Positions 39,142 through 47,267 of a stretch of 64,000 nucleotides of DNA are shown here, one piece after another; position 1 is the stretch's first letter, and every line of letters begins with the position of its first letter. The notes beneath the pieces were generated by a model. The model searched no databases and had not been told where the DNA came from. It saw nothing but the letters and a program-made list of their open reading frames with translations. The stretch comes from CAKZQX01 sp034436755 (GTDB lineage Bacteria; Chloroflexota; Chloroflexia; Chloroflexales; Chloroflexaceae): NCBI GenBank assembly GCA_034436755.1, contig DAOTVB010000174.1:10538-74537 (forward strand), read 5' to 3'. The position numbers and the translations under genes were made by a program.

Positions 39142-39586
39142 GGATGACCGGCGCTTCCTGAGTGAGGTGCCGGTCATTTGTTTCTGCTCCTTGCGCATGG
39201 GCAAATGATATATAACCCAATAGGGTAGAGCGTGGGAATAGTACCATGGGTAGAACGTGGCAATGTCCGGTTGCCGGAGCCACAGCCCCCGCGCCGCTAT
39301 GTGCATCTGAAGTGTATTGTTGAGTGAGGCTGATTGAGACCAGGGACAGAGGCCAGGGTACAGAGCATAGTGCCGCTTTCAGGGGGTCATGCTACCATAA
39401 CATCGCCTGAAAGCAGTACCACACTGTGGGGATAACACTTCTTCCCGCTAACTCACCACAGAGCCGCAGAGATCAAACCATACGCGGATAGCGCGCGCAA
39501 AGCCGCCAGGGTCGCAAAAAACCGTATATCCTTCGTGTCTTTGCGCCTTTGCGCACGCCAATCCCCGTACTTGAAAGGGACTGCTT
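39142..39586. other. Intergenic region with inverted repeats
   Basis: No gene. CTTTCAG (about 39376) and CTGAAAG (about 39408) can form a hairpin. Positions 39440-39565 contain CACAGAGCCGCAGAG and GCGCGCAAAGCC .. CTTTGCGCCTTTGCGC, resembling the 70-bp element at 26367-26436. It looks like layered old repeats. Confidence 0.45.
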
Positions 39587-40456
39587 CTAAACCAGCGCTG
39601 CCTGTAGCGGGGTAGCAGCGGGCGGGCTGAAGGGGGGCGGCGTATCCAGCCAGCGGTGATACACCGTTACGAACGGTTCACCATACTTGTCACACCCGGC
39701 GGCAACATCGATAATGCGAATATCATCCATGGCGTGCAGCCAGGTCGCATACACCGCCTGCGGAATGTTAAAGATTGCGGCGATGGCATCAAGGTGTGGC
39801 TGGATTGTGGCGTTCAGGGTAAACTGACAATTGGAATAGTTAAATGCCGCCGATAGCCGCCGGCTTGACCGCTCACTGACCCGCGTCACATCACGCAGGC
39901 AGTTGGACTGCTCAAGCAGCGCCTGGCACACGGCCAGTAACCCCTCCCGATCCGTCGTACCCTGGTAGACAATATCGTTGGGGAGCAAACTGTCACGCAG
40001 CATCTGCCGGCAGGTATCGGGGGGCGTATTGCGCTGCTCGATATACTCCTTAACCCAGTACTGCCCGGTCTCAGGAATCCAGTCGAGGGAGACGTAGGTC
40101 ATGTAGGCTTTGTGCGCCTCTTCCGGAAAGAACCCCAGGTAGGTACGATAGGAGATCTGTCCCTCATTTTCGCCTACCCCGACAAAGCGCACCTCATTCA
40201 GGCGATCCATTTCAGCCTGTGTAATGGCGATGGCAGCCTCCGGCATGGCGAGTTGCCGGTACAACTCCTCCAGGCAGGAGATGACACGTGCATGATCAAT
40301 ATGCTCCAGATCCATGTAGTAGCGATTGCGTATCAGATGCTGCCGGGTAAACTTGGCGCTTGGCACGATCCGCAGCGGTGCCTGAAACAGCCGTTTGATC
40401 TCCTCGGCAGGACGAAGATATACATGCTCAATGGCAGTCTGATCCGGTGAATGCAT
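39587..40456 (-). CDS. Unrecognised protein beside a cis-prenyltransferase
   Basis: 289-aa soluble protein with no signal peptide or membrane helix; I do not recognise the family. RBS GTAGGAGG lies about 12 nt before the ATG. Visible features are RNRYYMDLEHIDHARVISCL (possible N-terminal helices), RTYLGFFPEEAHKAYMTYVS, then LDWIPETGQYWVKEYIEQR, and a C-terminal strand-like segment DIRIIDVAAGCDKYGEPFVT. The alternating beta pattern and the ending loosely recall ABBA-type aromatic prenyltransferases. That would fit the prenyl-diphosphate synthase 137 bp upstream on the same strand, but it is only an idea. The two genes may be co-transcribed. Confidence 0.65.
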   Translation of the reverse strand: MHSPDQTAIEHVYLRPAEEIKRLFQAPLRIVPSAKFTRQHLIRNRYYMDLEHIDHARVISCLEELYRQLAMPEAAIAITQAEMDRLNEVRFVGVGENEGQISYRTYLGFFPEEAHKAYMTYVSLDWIPETGQYWVKEYIEQRNTPPDTCRQMLRDSLLPNDIVYQGTTDREGLLAVCQALLEQSNCLRDVTRVSERSSRRLSAAFNYSNCQFTLNATIQPHLDAIAAIFNIPQAVYATWLHAMDDIRIIDVAAGCDKYGEPFVTVYHRWLDTPPPFSPPAATPLQAALV

Positions 40457-40487
40457 AGCCTTAATATCCTCCTACTTTACACACGTT

Positions 40488-40538
40488 ACGCGGTGGGTGA
40501 TCCGGCAGGAAATGTTGCCTCCGGCAGGGCAGAGGCGA
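40488..40538. repeat. Short dispersed repeat, partner of 47458-47504
   Basis: TACGCGGTGGGTGATCCGGC, then AGGAAATGTTGCCTCCGGCA and GGGCAGA. A similar run (TACGCGGT..TGCTCCGGCA, then GCCTCCGGCAGGGCGGA) lies at 47458-47504. It separates the prenyltransferase from the unknown gene. Confidence 0.5.
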
Positions 40539-40593
40539 AGCTGGCTTTTGGGTCGATCAACAGGCCGAAACAGGCCACACCGCGTACGTCGTG

Positions 40594-41391
40594 TTATTTA
40601 CCAAAACGTTGGGTACGATCCAGGAATGAGTTGATTGCCGCCTGGAAATCCTCACAGGTAAAATCCGGATAACACTTATCCGTAAAATAAAGCTCACTAT
40701 AACAACTTTGCCAGGGCATAAAACCCGATGAGCGAATCTCACCCGACGTACGAATGATCAGGTCAGGATACGGAAAAGGTTGCTGATCCAGATCCATCAG
40801 GGTGTCCAGCAACCGCTCATCGATATCACTTGCGGTTGGTGACAGTTGCATAAGCTTACGCATGGCCCGCACAATCTCGTCGCGCCCACCATAATCGAGC
40901 GCAATATTGAAGATAGAATCTGTGCAAGCACTGGTTTCCGCTTCAACCTGCTCGACGACGCGCAATAGCGATGGCGGAATCCGATCCTTGCGTCCGAGAT
41001 GATGCATTCTCACCGACAGATGCTGTGCTATCGGGAGCATCAGCGTTAAAAACTGCTCATAGATGGACATTAAGTTTTGAACTTCACGATCCGGACGTTG
41101 CCAGTTTTCGGTTGAGAAGAGCCAGAGCGTGACAGTATGGATACCCTGCTGCCAGGCGGATGCCAGCAAGGTGGGGCTAACTTCCAGGAAGCCCCACCGA
41201 TGACCAACTTCGGGCGGGAACCCCTGAAGACGGGCCCATCGCCGATTGCCATCGGGGATAATGGCGACATGGCGTAGCTTTTGCGTGATCGCATCGATAC
41301 GATCATTGGAGGCTACGTGCTCTGTGGGGGCAGGAACGACTGCGAACTGACCGACGACGCGTTCACGAGGATTGACATTTTGTGGTTGCAT
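40594..41391 (-). CDS. uppS: Cis-isoprenyl diphosphate synthase (UppS family)
   Basis: 265-aa cis-prenyltransferase that lengthens allylic diphosphates with isopentenyl diphosphate, typically to make undecaprenyl phosphate carriers. HVAIIPDGNRRWA holds the catalytic Asp and the pyrophosphate-binding Arg. LWLFSTENWQRP and DLIIRTSGEIRSSGFMPW, then CYSELYFTDKCYPDF, are the other conserved blocks. ATG at 41391 is preceded by AAAGGGG. About 40 residues precede the core domain, slightly longer than typical. Because it is beside an unknown gene rather than cdsA or frr, it may be a specialised paralog rather than the cell-wall enzyme. Confidence 0.9.
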   Translation of the reverse strand: MQPQNVNPRERVVGQFAVVPAPTEHVASNDRIDAITQKLRHVAIIPDGNRRWARLQGFPPEVGHRWGFLEVSPTLLASAWQQGIHTVTLWLFSTENWQRPDREVQNLMSIYEQFLTLMLPIAQHLSVRMHHLGRKDRIPPSLLRVVEQVEAETSACTDSIFNIALDYGGRDEIVRAMRKLMQLSPTASDIDERLLDTLMDLDQQPFPYPDLIIRTSGEIRSSGFMPWQSCYSELYFTDKCYPDFTCEDFQAAINSFLDRTQRFGK

Positions 41392-41569
41392 CTTTTCCCC
41401 TTTACGAAATGGTTTATGTACGCCCACAAATATGACGAAAATATATATCTATTATCGCGTGCAATACGGGAAATTTCACACAAATCACTTGCTCGAACCC
41501 GAATAAATTGTTCAGGTTTGTTTCCCGTGATTATGTCAGTAATATTCAGGAATTTTTTACATTTACCCT

Positions 41570-41599
41570 ACAATATCACACTTTTCTGACGCTTGTCAA
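41570..41599 (-). promoter_or_regulatory. Promoter upstream of uppS
   Basis: On the minus strand, TTGACA (41599-41594), an 18-bp spacer and TATTGT (41575-41570). The predicted start near 41562 leaves a leader of about 170 nt that is AT-rich. Confidence 0.5.
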
Positions 41600-41689
41600 C
41601 GAAAGTATTGTGTAACATTGTGCAGTTCCGTGACTATTTGTGCGGTATAATGATAACCCAGTTTGAATAAGTGCAAAAAACAGTGAATT

Positions 41690-42001
41690 ATCACGGGCTG
41701 GCCGGCATCAAGTCGGTAGTAGTGGCGCAACCAGGCACGCGGGGGTTGCAGCAGTCGTCCCAGATAGGCCAGCGCCGCGCCGGCCCATCATCAGCAGATC
41801 GGGAAGTAGTCGTTTAAAGAGGGGTAAAAAGTAGAAGCTAAAGTCGGGTCGCCACATCGGTTCTAACGAGCAGACCTTGCGCGCGGGCATGTAGCGTTCA
41901 TGCAGCCAGCGCCGTAGTGGGTCGGGGCGCAATGCGTCCAGCACCCCGGCGGGCGGATCAGCGATTGTGTGTGCTCTGGCATTGGCCTTCTCATCTCGCA
42001 A
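41690..42001 (-). pseudogene. Frameshifted C-terminal remnant of a nucleotidyltransferase-family protein
   Basis: One frame reads PAGVLDALRPDPLRRWLHER, then YMPARKVCSLEPMWRPDF .. FKRLLPDLLMM. A second frame then continues ALAYLGRLLQPPRAWLRHYY, then RLDAGQPVI. Together they match the C-terminal part of the nucleotidyltransferase family (PF14907-like) that often sits with HPr-kinase-like genes. The N-terminal catalytic part is missing. It begins within 11 bp of the protease stop, so it was probably the next gene of that operon. Confidence 0.55.
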
Positions 42002-44990
42002 TCAACGGCAGATAGAGCAGTGCTTCCTCTTTGCCCGGAAGCGGTTCCACCGTTGGTTGCGGAGCAGGATCGGGATCAGGCGTTGGCTTCAAATCGGGAT
42101 CGCTGGTCGGATCGGGCGTTGGTTCCGGGGCAGATTGCGGCGCTTTCAACGCCGTTGCCGGGTCGCCAAAGAGCGTAAACGTGTTGATCAGATCTTTCCA
42201 GAACGCACTCCCGCTGTAGGTCTTAATCTTGGCGCTCGTGGTGGCCGCGCCCAGCCCATAGATCTGCTCCTGGAACAGCGCATCGTAGAAGTTGCCGAAC
42301 AGCCGGCGATGCCCGGAGGGGAAGTCCAGCCCGGAAGCTGCCCAGACTGCTACCGCCCCGCCTTCCGGCAGTCGCTGCAACTCCTCGGCCAGGGATACGG
42401 GGTCGGGTTCGCCTACAAAATAACCATTCAGGCAGTTGGCGACCGTCACTACCGGCAGTTTATCGGTATTGCGCAACTGCGCCACGTTGGTATGCTCAAA
42501 GATGCGGTTGCCGCTGCGCCAGATGCCCCATCCGCCTACGCTGCCGTGGCCGGTGTAGTTGACCAGCAGACTCCCGGCATCAAACGCGTCGATGATATCG
42601 CTGGTGGGGTTGCCCGGCGGATACTCCTCGGCATAGACCCGCCTGACCGTGTAGTCGCCGGGGAGGCGCCCGGCCAGTTCTTCGGAGTTGGCGACATACT
42701 CGGGCGCACCGTCGTCGGCTGCCAGCAGCACCCGCCGTTGCCAGGGCTGGTCGGCAGGGGACTGGTCGTAGGCGATCAGCTTGTCAATCACCGCGTCCGC
42801 CTGGGCCACGCTTTGCACCGCCAGTCGCCCGATGAACATATCGGGCAGAATGTCCGCACCATTCACGGTGACAAACCAGTTATCTGAGGGCACATCACGC
42901 AGATCAATCGCGGCGGGAACCATCTGTGTGGGCACATAGTTGACCGCACCCGGCATATCCTGGTAGTTGCGGTAGTCAACATGCGCATCCCCCAGGAGCA
43001 GCACATAGCTTGGTGCCGGGCGTTGCCAGTTCTGGTAGGCATACTGCAAGAAATTGCGGATGGCATCCGGCCCGAAAACACCTCCGTTAAACTCGTCGTA
43101 GAGATCTTCCACCCTGACGGTGGCAACCCGCATCCCGGCGGTCCGCCGATGCTCGGCCAGGCGTTGCGCGCCGGCGTAAAAGTCCCCGTGGGTGATGAGA
43201 ATGTAGTCCGCGCCATTCTGAGGATCTTTCCAGGACGACGGGGTATCCAGTTCGATGCCGGCAGGCGTTTTGTACTGCGCGGTCGTCTGCGCCAGGTAGC
43301 GAGTTGCTGCCGTCGCACTGTCCTGAAAGCGCAGGGTGTAGCGTCCATTGGCGGCGACGATTGCGGGATGGCTGATCCGGGTCACTTGCGGCGGGTCGGT
43401 GATATCGAACAAGGTTATGCTCTGCTGACTGAAATTGGTTACGGCAAATGCGAATGTGCCCTGCTCCGGCGCACTGAATTGCAACTGGTCATTCTCGGCG
43501 GTGTAGCTGTCCTGATAGTCTACCTTGATCCAGTCAACGAAGATCTGGTTAACCGGCACGCCGCTGAGCTGAACACTCTCAACTCGCAGCGTGTTATCGC
43601 CCTCACGCAAATAGGTGTGCGGCACGGTGATGTCGTGCGTGAATGGAACCTGCCCATCCCAGGACTGCTCATCAATCTGGCGCCCATTCAGGAAGATCCG
43701 CGTGCGATGGTCAGGATTGGCGGAGACCGCAGTAAATCCCTGCAAGCGGACGCGCACGCGTACCTCCTCTGCTGCCTGCGCGATGTTACGCAGGGTCAAC
43801 GTGTGATCCCGCGCAACGGTTTTGCTGGAGGCGTTGAGTTTACGATCCCAGAACCAGTAATCCGTGCCCGCGCCGGCGGGCATGCCGGGCCAGTAGTAGC
43901 TATTCTGTTCGGCGTGGAGCGTTGCCGGGAAGTGGGTCGGCGTCACAGCACGCCCATCCGGTGTACCATCCCGCACTGGCATACGCAGACCGGCACTGCC
44001 ACCCACCGTCAGCCAATAGACATTCGTATCGGTGTAGCGTGTGTCCAGCCCGGTTCCGTAGAAGAGCAGGTAATCACCCGCATCAAAGCGGCCGTCGGCT
44101 TCACCCTGAACATAGATCGGAATATCCTGGTCGCCATGACGCAGCTTAAATGTGCGCGGATCGATCCCGGTCGGATCAAGTCCGGCGCGGGTCAGATCCG
44201 CCGGCGTCACCTGGTAGATCCCCGCCGCCCTCACGCTGATCTTGAACGCCGGGGAGGCACTGCTCCGCGTCGTCGGGAGGCTTTGGGAAGCAGTCGTTCC
44301 GGACGCGGGCGGAGTGGCGGAGGGCCGCTCCAGGTCGGCATAATTCAGCAGCGTGTTCCGCAGCAGATCTTCGTAGGCGGGCGGATTGCCGGTTGTCGGT
44401 GCGGCAGCCAGTGCCGGCGCGGCGTCCCAGGTGAGCCGCACCCGGATGTGCCGATACTGCCGCACCTGCCCCGTCACCGGGTTGTACTGCACCGGGTAGA
44501 ACTGCACCTGCGCTACCGCTTGATCGCGCATGTATCCAACTTCCCCCAGTTCGACCGGGATCTCGGGGTAGAAGGCGTCGGTTGTCGCGGTAGGGACGCG
44601 CTGCGGTGCATCCGACCCGGCGGTAAGTGCAGGCGCGGGCGCAAGCCGGTAGCCACGCAGGATCTCGCTCCGGCTATCCAGCAGCTCGAGCCTGACGCCC
44701 TCGGCAACGGCCAGACCCACCAGTGTGCCGCGCGTGGGCACCTGTGGCCTGCCCGGTGTAACCGTTTGCGTCATATCCTGGGCGGTCAACTGGTCATACT
44801 GCTGCCCGGCATATGTCACCGTTTCGCGTTGGAAGCCGGCTACCGTTAACTCAAGCACGACGGACTGGTTGTCCGAGGAGATCACCCGCAGCGTGCTGTG
44901 GGAGGCGGCGGTGCTGCCTGAAGTTACCGTAGTGCTGCCTGCCAGCAGCACCACGATGACCAGACCGACCAGTAGACCCGTTAACCGCAT
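41991..44990 (-). CDS. Secreted C25 (gingipain-like) cysteine protease
   Basis: 999-aa exported protease. The start is ATG 44990: AAAGGAAA lies upstream and a signal peptide follows (MRLTGLLVGLVIVVLLAGST); a longer frame overlaps the upstream gene. Residues about 70-260 look like a C25 pro-domain (DAFYPEIPVELGEVGYMRDQ, ending in HIRVRLTWD). The catalytic core at about 640-900 carries LLVNYTGHGSVGGWG with H815 and VVTVANCLNGYFV with C853, plus GGAVAVWAASGLDFPSGH. The C-terminus has a Pro/Asp-rich linker (PEPTPDPTSDPDLKPTPDPD) and ends LLYLPLIAR, the tail shared with three other exoproteins. Probably a surface or secreted endopeptidase with a self-inhibiting pro-domain. It follows the HPr-kinase-like gene by 46 bp, likely in one transcript. 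Confidence 0.9.
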   Translation of the reverse strand: MRLTGLLVGLVIVVLLAGSTTVTSGSTAASHSTLRVISSDNQSVVLELTVAGFQRETVTYAGQQYDQLTAQDMTQTVTPGRPQVPTRGTLVGLAVAEGVRLELLDSRSEILRGYRLAPAPALTAGSDAPQRVPTATTDAFYPEIPVELGEVGYMRDQAVAQVQFYPVQYNPVTGQVRQYRHIRVRLTWDAAPALAAAPTTGNPPAYEDLLRNTLLNYADLERPSATPPASGTTASQSLPTTRSSASPAFKISVRAAGIYQVTPADLTRAGLDPTGIDPRTFKLRHGDQDIPIYVQGEADGRFDAGDYLLFYGTGLDTRYTDTNVYWLTVGGSAGLRMPVRDGTPDGRAVTPTHFPATLHAEQNSYYWPGMPAGAGTDYWFWDRKLNASSKTVARDHTLTLRNIAQAAEEVRVRVRLQGFTAVSANPDHRTRIFLNGRQIDEQSWDGQVPFTHDITVPHTYLREGDNTLRVESVQLSGVPVNQIFVDWIKVDYQDSYTAENDQLQFSAPEQGTFAFAVTNFSQQSITLFDITDPPQVTRISHPAIVAANGRYTLRFQDSATAATRYLAQTTAQYKTPAGIELDTPSSWKDPQNGADYILITHGDFYAGAQRLAEHRRTAGMRVATVRVEDLYDEFNGGVFGPDAIRNFLQYAYQNWQRPAPSYVLLLGDAHVDYRNYQDMPGAVNYVPTQMVPAAIDLRDVPSDNWFVTVNGADILPDMFIGRLAVQSVAQADAVIDKLIAYDQSPADQPWQRRVLLAADDGAPEYVANSEELAGRLPGDYTVRRVYAEEYPPGNPTSDIIDAFDAGSLLVNYTGHGSVGGWGIWRSGNRIFEHTNVAQLRNTDKLPVVTVANCLNGYFVGEPDPVSLAEELQRLPEGGAVAVWAASGLDFPSGHRRLFGNFYDALFQEQIYGLGAATTSAKIKTYSGSAFWKDLINTFTLFGDPATALKAPQSAPEPTPDPTSDPDLKPTPDPDPAPQPTVEPLPGKEEALLYLPLIAR

Positions 44991-45036
44991 ATTGAAGTAG
45001 ATTTCCTTTGCCTGCTGAACACTGCTCGTTATTATA

Positions 45037-46191
45037 CTATGTTCCGTCCACCAGACGCTCGACCAGGTCCGCCATCTGGTGGAGCGGCCCGACCGTGAGC
45101 GAATGACACCGCGCCTGTCTGACGGTCGCTGCCAACTCCAGGAAGAGCCGTGCCGAACTGCCCCGAAAATCATCCTGGAGTAGTGCCCCACGGTGCCCCC
45201 CTGGAAAACGTTGCAGCAGTTCCATCACCCCCTGGCTGGGCGTCAGCGGCTCCAGGCGCGCCGGTCGGGTGAAGTCGGGGCGGTGTAGCGGGCACTTAAT
45301 GATCTGCAACACTTCAACTCGGCGCTCCTGGCAGAGTACTTCGATCTGGGAGAGTACCCGGGTTTTGTGGGTGGCGGATACCTGAATTACCGGGTAGTTG
45401 TACTCGCGATTAACCTGCACCCTACGCACACCATTGAGATTGCGAATGGCCGACAGTAACGCTTTATCGGCGCGATCCACCCGGACACCGAATTCCTGAT
45501 CCGTATTGCCGGGAGATTTTGTCACTTCAACCGGATCGCGCAGAATGATCACATGGTTGATCGGGCTGATCTGGCCCAGGCTGCCCGGCTTGATCTTCTC
45601 GATATCCAGGATCAGCTTCCCTAACCAGGAAGTTGCGTTGTCGGCAGCCGCGGCAAATCCGGTCAACTCCAGCGTGCCGGGGCGGATGCGCAGGCTGCGG
45701 GGGAAGGGATGCACCTGGCGGTCCAGACGACCCAGGGGAGCCAGTTCATCGGAGAGCAGCGTAAAGCCGCGTCGCACCAGTTCCAGCGCCAGTGTCGTCT
45801 TGCCGTAGAGCGAGTCGCCCGCCAGGATAATCCCCTGCCCCCGATGGGCCACCACACCGGCATGAATCAAGAAGTGGCTCCGCACGCGCGCCATGATCGC
45901 ATGCAGAATACGTTCATAGACATGGCCCTGGAGTAAGCTAAGGCTATGCAGCGGCACTACCTCGCGGTCCAGGATCATCACCGGCCGGCCCCAGGGTTCT
46001 TCGGGCCGGGTCAACACGGTAAACTCGATGGGTGCCTGTAGGGGCGCGGAAGGTGCTTCAACCCGGAGGCGCTGGTATATCTGGGTAAACAGTTGAATAC
46101 AGGTGCGTGAGTCGGAGCGAATAACCGCATCGACATCAAAGAAACGCAGTTTTACCTGGTGTCTGGGTACAAGATCGACTAACGACTCCAT
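45037..46191 (-). CDS. HPr-kinase C-terminal-like protein
   Basis: 384-aa protein with the P-loop fold of HprK/PEP-carboxykinase-like kinases. HAGVVAHRGQGIILAG is followed by GDSLYGKTTLALELV (Walker A), then the family's SDELAPLGRLDRQVHPFP segment and an RIRPGTLE strand. Residues 1-160 precede the kinase core and lack an HPr-kinase N-terminal domain. Such stand-alone HprK-like proteins occur with PqqD-, lasso- or nucleotidyltransferase-type genes and are thought to phosphorylate a peptide or a small substrate. A nucleotidyltransferase remnant at the other end of this operon fits that. ATG 46191 has GAGAGGGGG just upstream. Substrate unknown. Confidence 0.75.
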   Translation of the reverse strand: MESLVDLVPRHQVKLRFFDVDAVIRSDSRTCIQLFTQIYQRLRVEAPSAPLQAPIEFTVLTRPEEPWGRPVMILDREVVPLHSLSLLQGHVYERILHAIMARVRSHFLIHAGVVAHRGQGIILAGDSLYGKTTLALELVRRGFTLLSDELAPLGRLDRQVHPFPRSLRIRPGTLELTGFAAAADNATSWLGKLILDIEKIKPGSLGQISPINHVIILRDPVEVTKSPGNTDQEFGVRVDRADKALLSAIRNLNGVRRVQVNREYNYPVIQVSATHKTRVLSQIEVLCQERRVEVLQIIKCPLHRPDFTRPARLEPLTPSQGVMELLQRFPGGHRGALLQDDFRGSSARLFLELAATVRQARCHSLTVGPLHQMADLVERLVDGT

Positions 46192-46245
46192 CACATTCCC
46201 CCTCTCTTTTAGGAAACCGCTCGTTTCAAGTTTGTGCAAGGTACC

Positions 46246-46280
46246 AGACTGGACAGGTTCTCGAAGACCCCGTCAGGTCT
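46246..46280. repeat. Decayed hairpin related to 63195-63228
   Basis: AGACTGGACAGGTTC-TCGA-AGACCCCGTCAGGTCT is an imperfect palindrome. The perfect version of the same sequence lies at 63195-63228. It sits in the leader of the HPr-kinase-like gene. Confidence 0.5.
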
Positions 46281-46567
46281 CCATCCATCCGGTAGCTCCA
46301 CCGACACCTACTCGTAGGAAAAAACGTTGATTTGTGGGTTGATTGCACAAAATTCTTGCAAACGAAGCGATAACAGAGCAAGATTGTATCCTGTTTATTC
46401 TTTCTTCTCCAGTTCCTGGTTCTATTCTATTAGTTCTGCCCAAAAGTGGTACATTGCTGGATAGATGTAGATTGAGCGGGGTAGAAAATCCGGCTGGCAT
46501 GGTCAGCCGGATTCCGGGTTTGTGCTCTGTGCATTAAATCGAACGGTCATCTGCGTTGATTGCGCCA
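46281..46567. other. Start of a 1.7-kb non-coding region
   Basis: AT-rich sequence without a recognisable gene. The long gap to 47918 is filled mainly by repeats, a consensus promoter and tRNA-like RNAs described separately. Confidence 0.5.
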
Positions 46568-46659
46568 TATAGCAATCCTAAACTGGTTGTGAACTGATGC
46601 TTCGGGATTTGCTCCCAACCGCCTGAAGGCGGCACTACGACAAATTGAGGGTTGCTATA
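46568..46659. repeat. Complete 92-bp MITE-like element
   Basis: Ends are TATAGCAA (46568-46575) and TTGCTATA (46652-46659), exact inverted repeats. The centre contains the palindrome CCGCCTGAAGGCGG. In copies C (47051) and D (50970) the left half is followed, at this palindrome, by the GGAGTCCCGGC hairpin module. So the family appears nested: one element inserted in another. Confidence 0.7.
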
Positions 46660-46916
46660 GATGTACCCTCCTTTCCGGTAGTATAGCGCAGACCACAATC
46701 CAGCGACTATGAACCAGTCCATACTATCGATAGCAGTATCAGCCCGGCGTGGGTTAGATCACGCAGAATGTGGCCGGCTGGTCATTATAAGAAACCACAG
46801 GTTGATGAACAGGCGATGTACGGTATGGGAGCAGGCACTTAATTCTATGTTCACTTTATCGGCGACAGCAGCGCTCTAGAAACCCACCAGGAACGTAAAA
46901 ACAGCAAAATGACCTC

Positions 46917-46945
46917 TTGACAACCGCATAGAACCATGCTATACT
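46917..46945 (+). promoter_or_regulatory. Consensus promoter with no downstream protein gene
   Basis: TTGACA (46917-46922), exactly 17 bp, then TATACT (46940-46945). This is the best sigma-70 match I saw in the window. Transcription would start near 46952 and run through the 9-bp repeats toward the permuted tRNA element 320 bp downstream. The next protein gene begins at 47919. Confidence 0.7.
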
Positions 46946-46970
46946 CGTGTCAGTTGCAGCGCAGGGCTGT

Positions 46971-47006
46971 CAGACCGGGCAGACCGGGCAGACCGGGCAG
47001 ACCGGG
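46971..47006 (+). repeat. 9-bp tandem repeat (CAGACCGGG x4)
   Basis: Four perfect copies of CAGACCGGG, then CAGAGCAG. Flanks GGCTGT (about 46965) and ACAGCC (about 47020) are complementary, so the repeats could lie in the loop of an RNA hairpin just after the promoter. Confidence 0.85.
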
Positions 47007-47050
47007 CAGAGCAGTACAACACAGCCTGTGCCGGGTACAGCGCCATCGCA

Positions 47051-47235
47051 TATAGCAGTCCTAAAGTGGTTATGAACTGGTTTTTCGGGATGCGCTCCCA
47101 ACCACCTGCTGAATTTTCAGAAAATAGCCCGGATATGAAAGACCTGGAGTCCCGGCTTTAGCCGGTGAATACCGGCTGGGACAGTCATATACTGCCAGGA
47201 AAGCCTGATCCGGCTGAAGTCGGGACTCCTGATCT
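47051..47235. repeat. Palindromic dispersed repeat, copy C
   Basis: Begins TATAGCAGTCCTAAAGTGGT (left half of the 92-bp element). AAAATAGCCCGGATATGAAA and the core GGAGTCCCGGCTTTAGCCGG .. CCGGCTGAAGTCGGGACTCC follow. It ends shortly before the tRNA-like element. Confidence 0.75.
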
Positions 47236-47267
47236 GTGCTTTTTGCACCTTAATTCGTGCCATACAC

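Noticed and set aside
41708..42001. A functional 97-aa protein gene
   Set aside because: It starts at a TTG inside the protease stop region and continues in a different frame as a known family's C-terminus, so it is better called a remnant.
46971..47006. CRISPR array
   Set aside because: Direct 9-bp tandem repeats without spacers and no cas genes.
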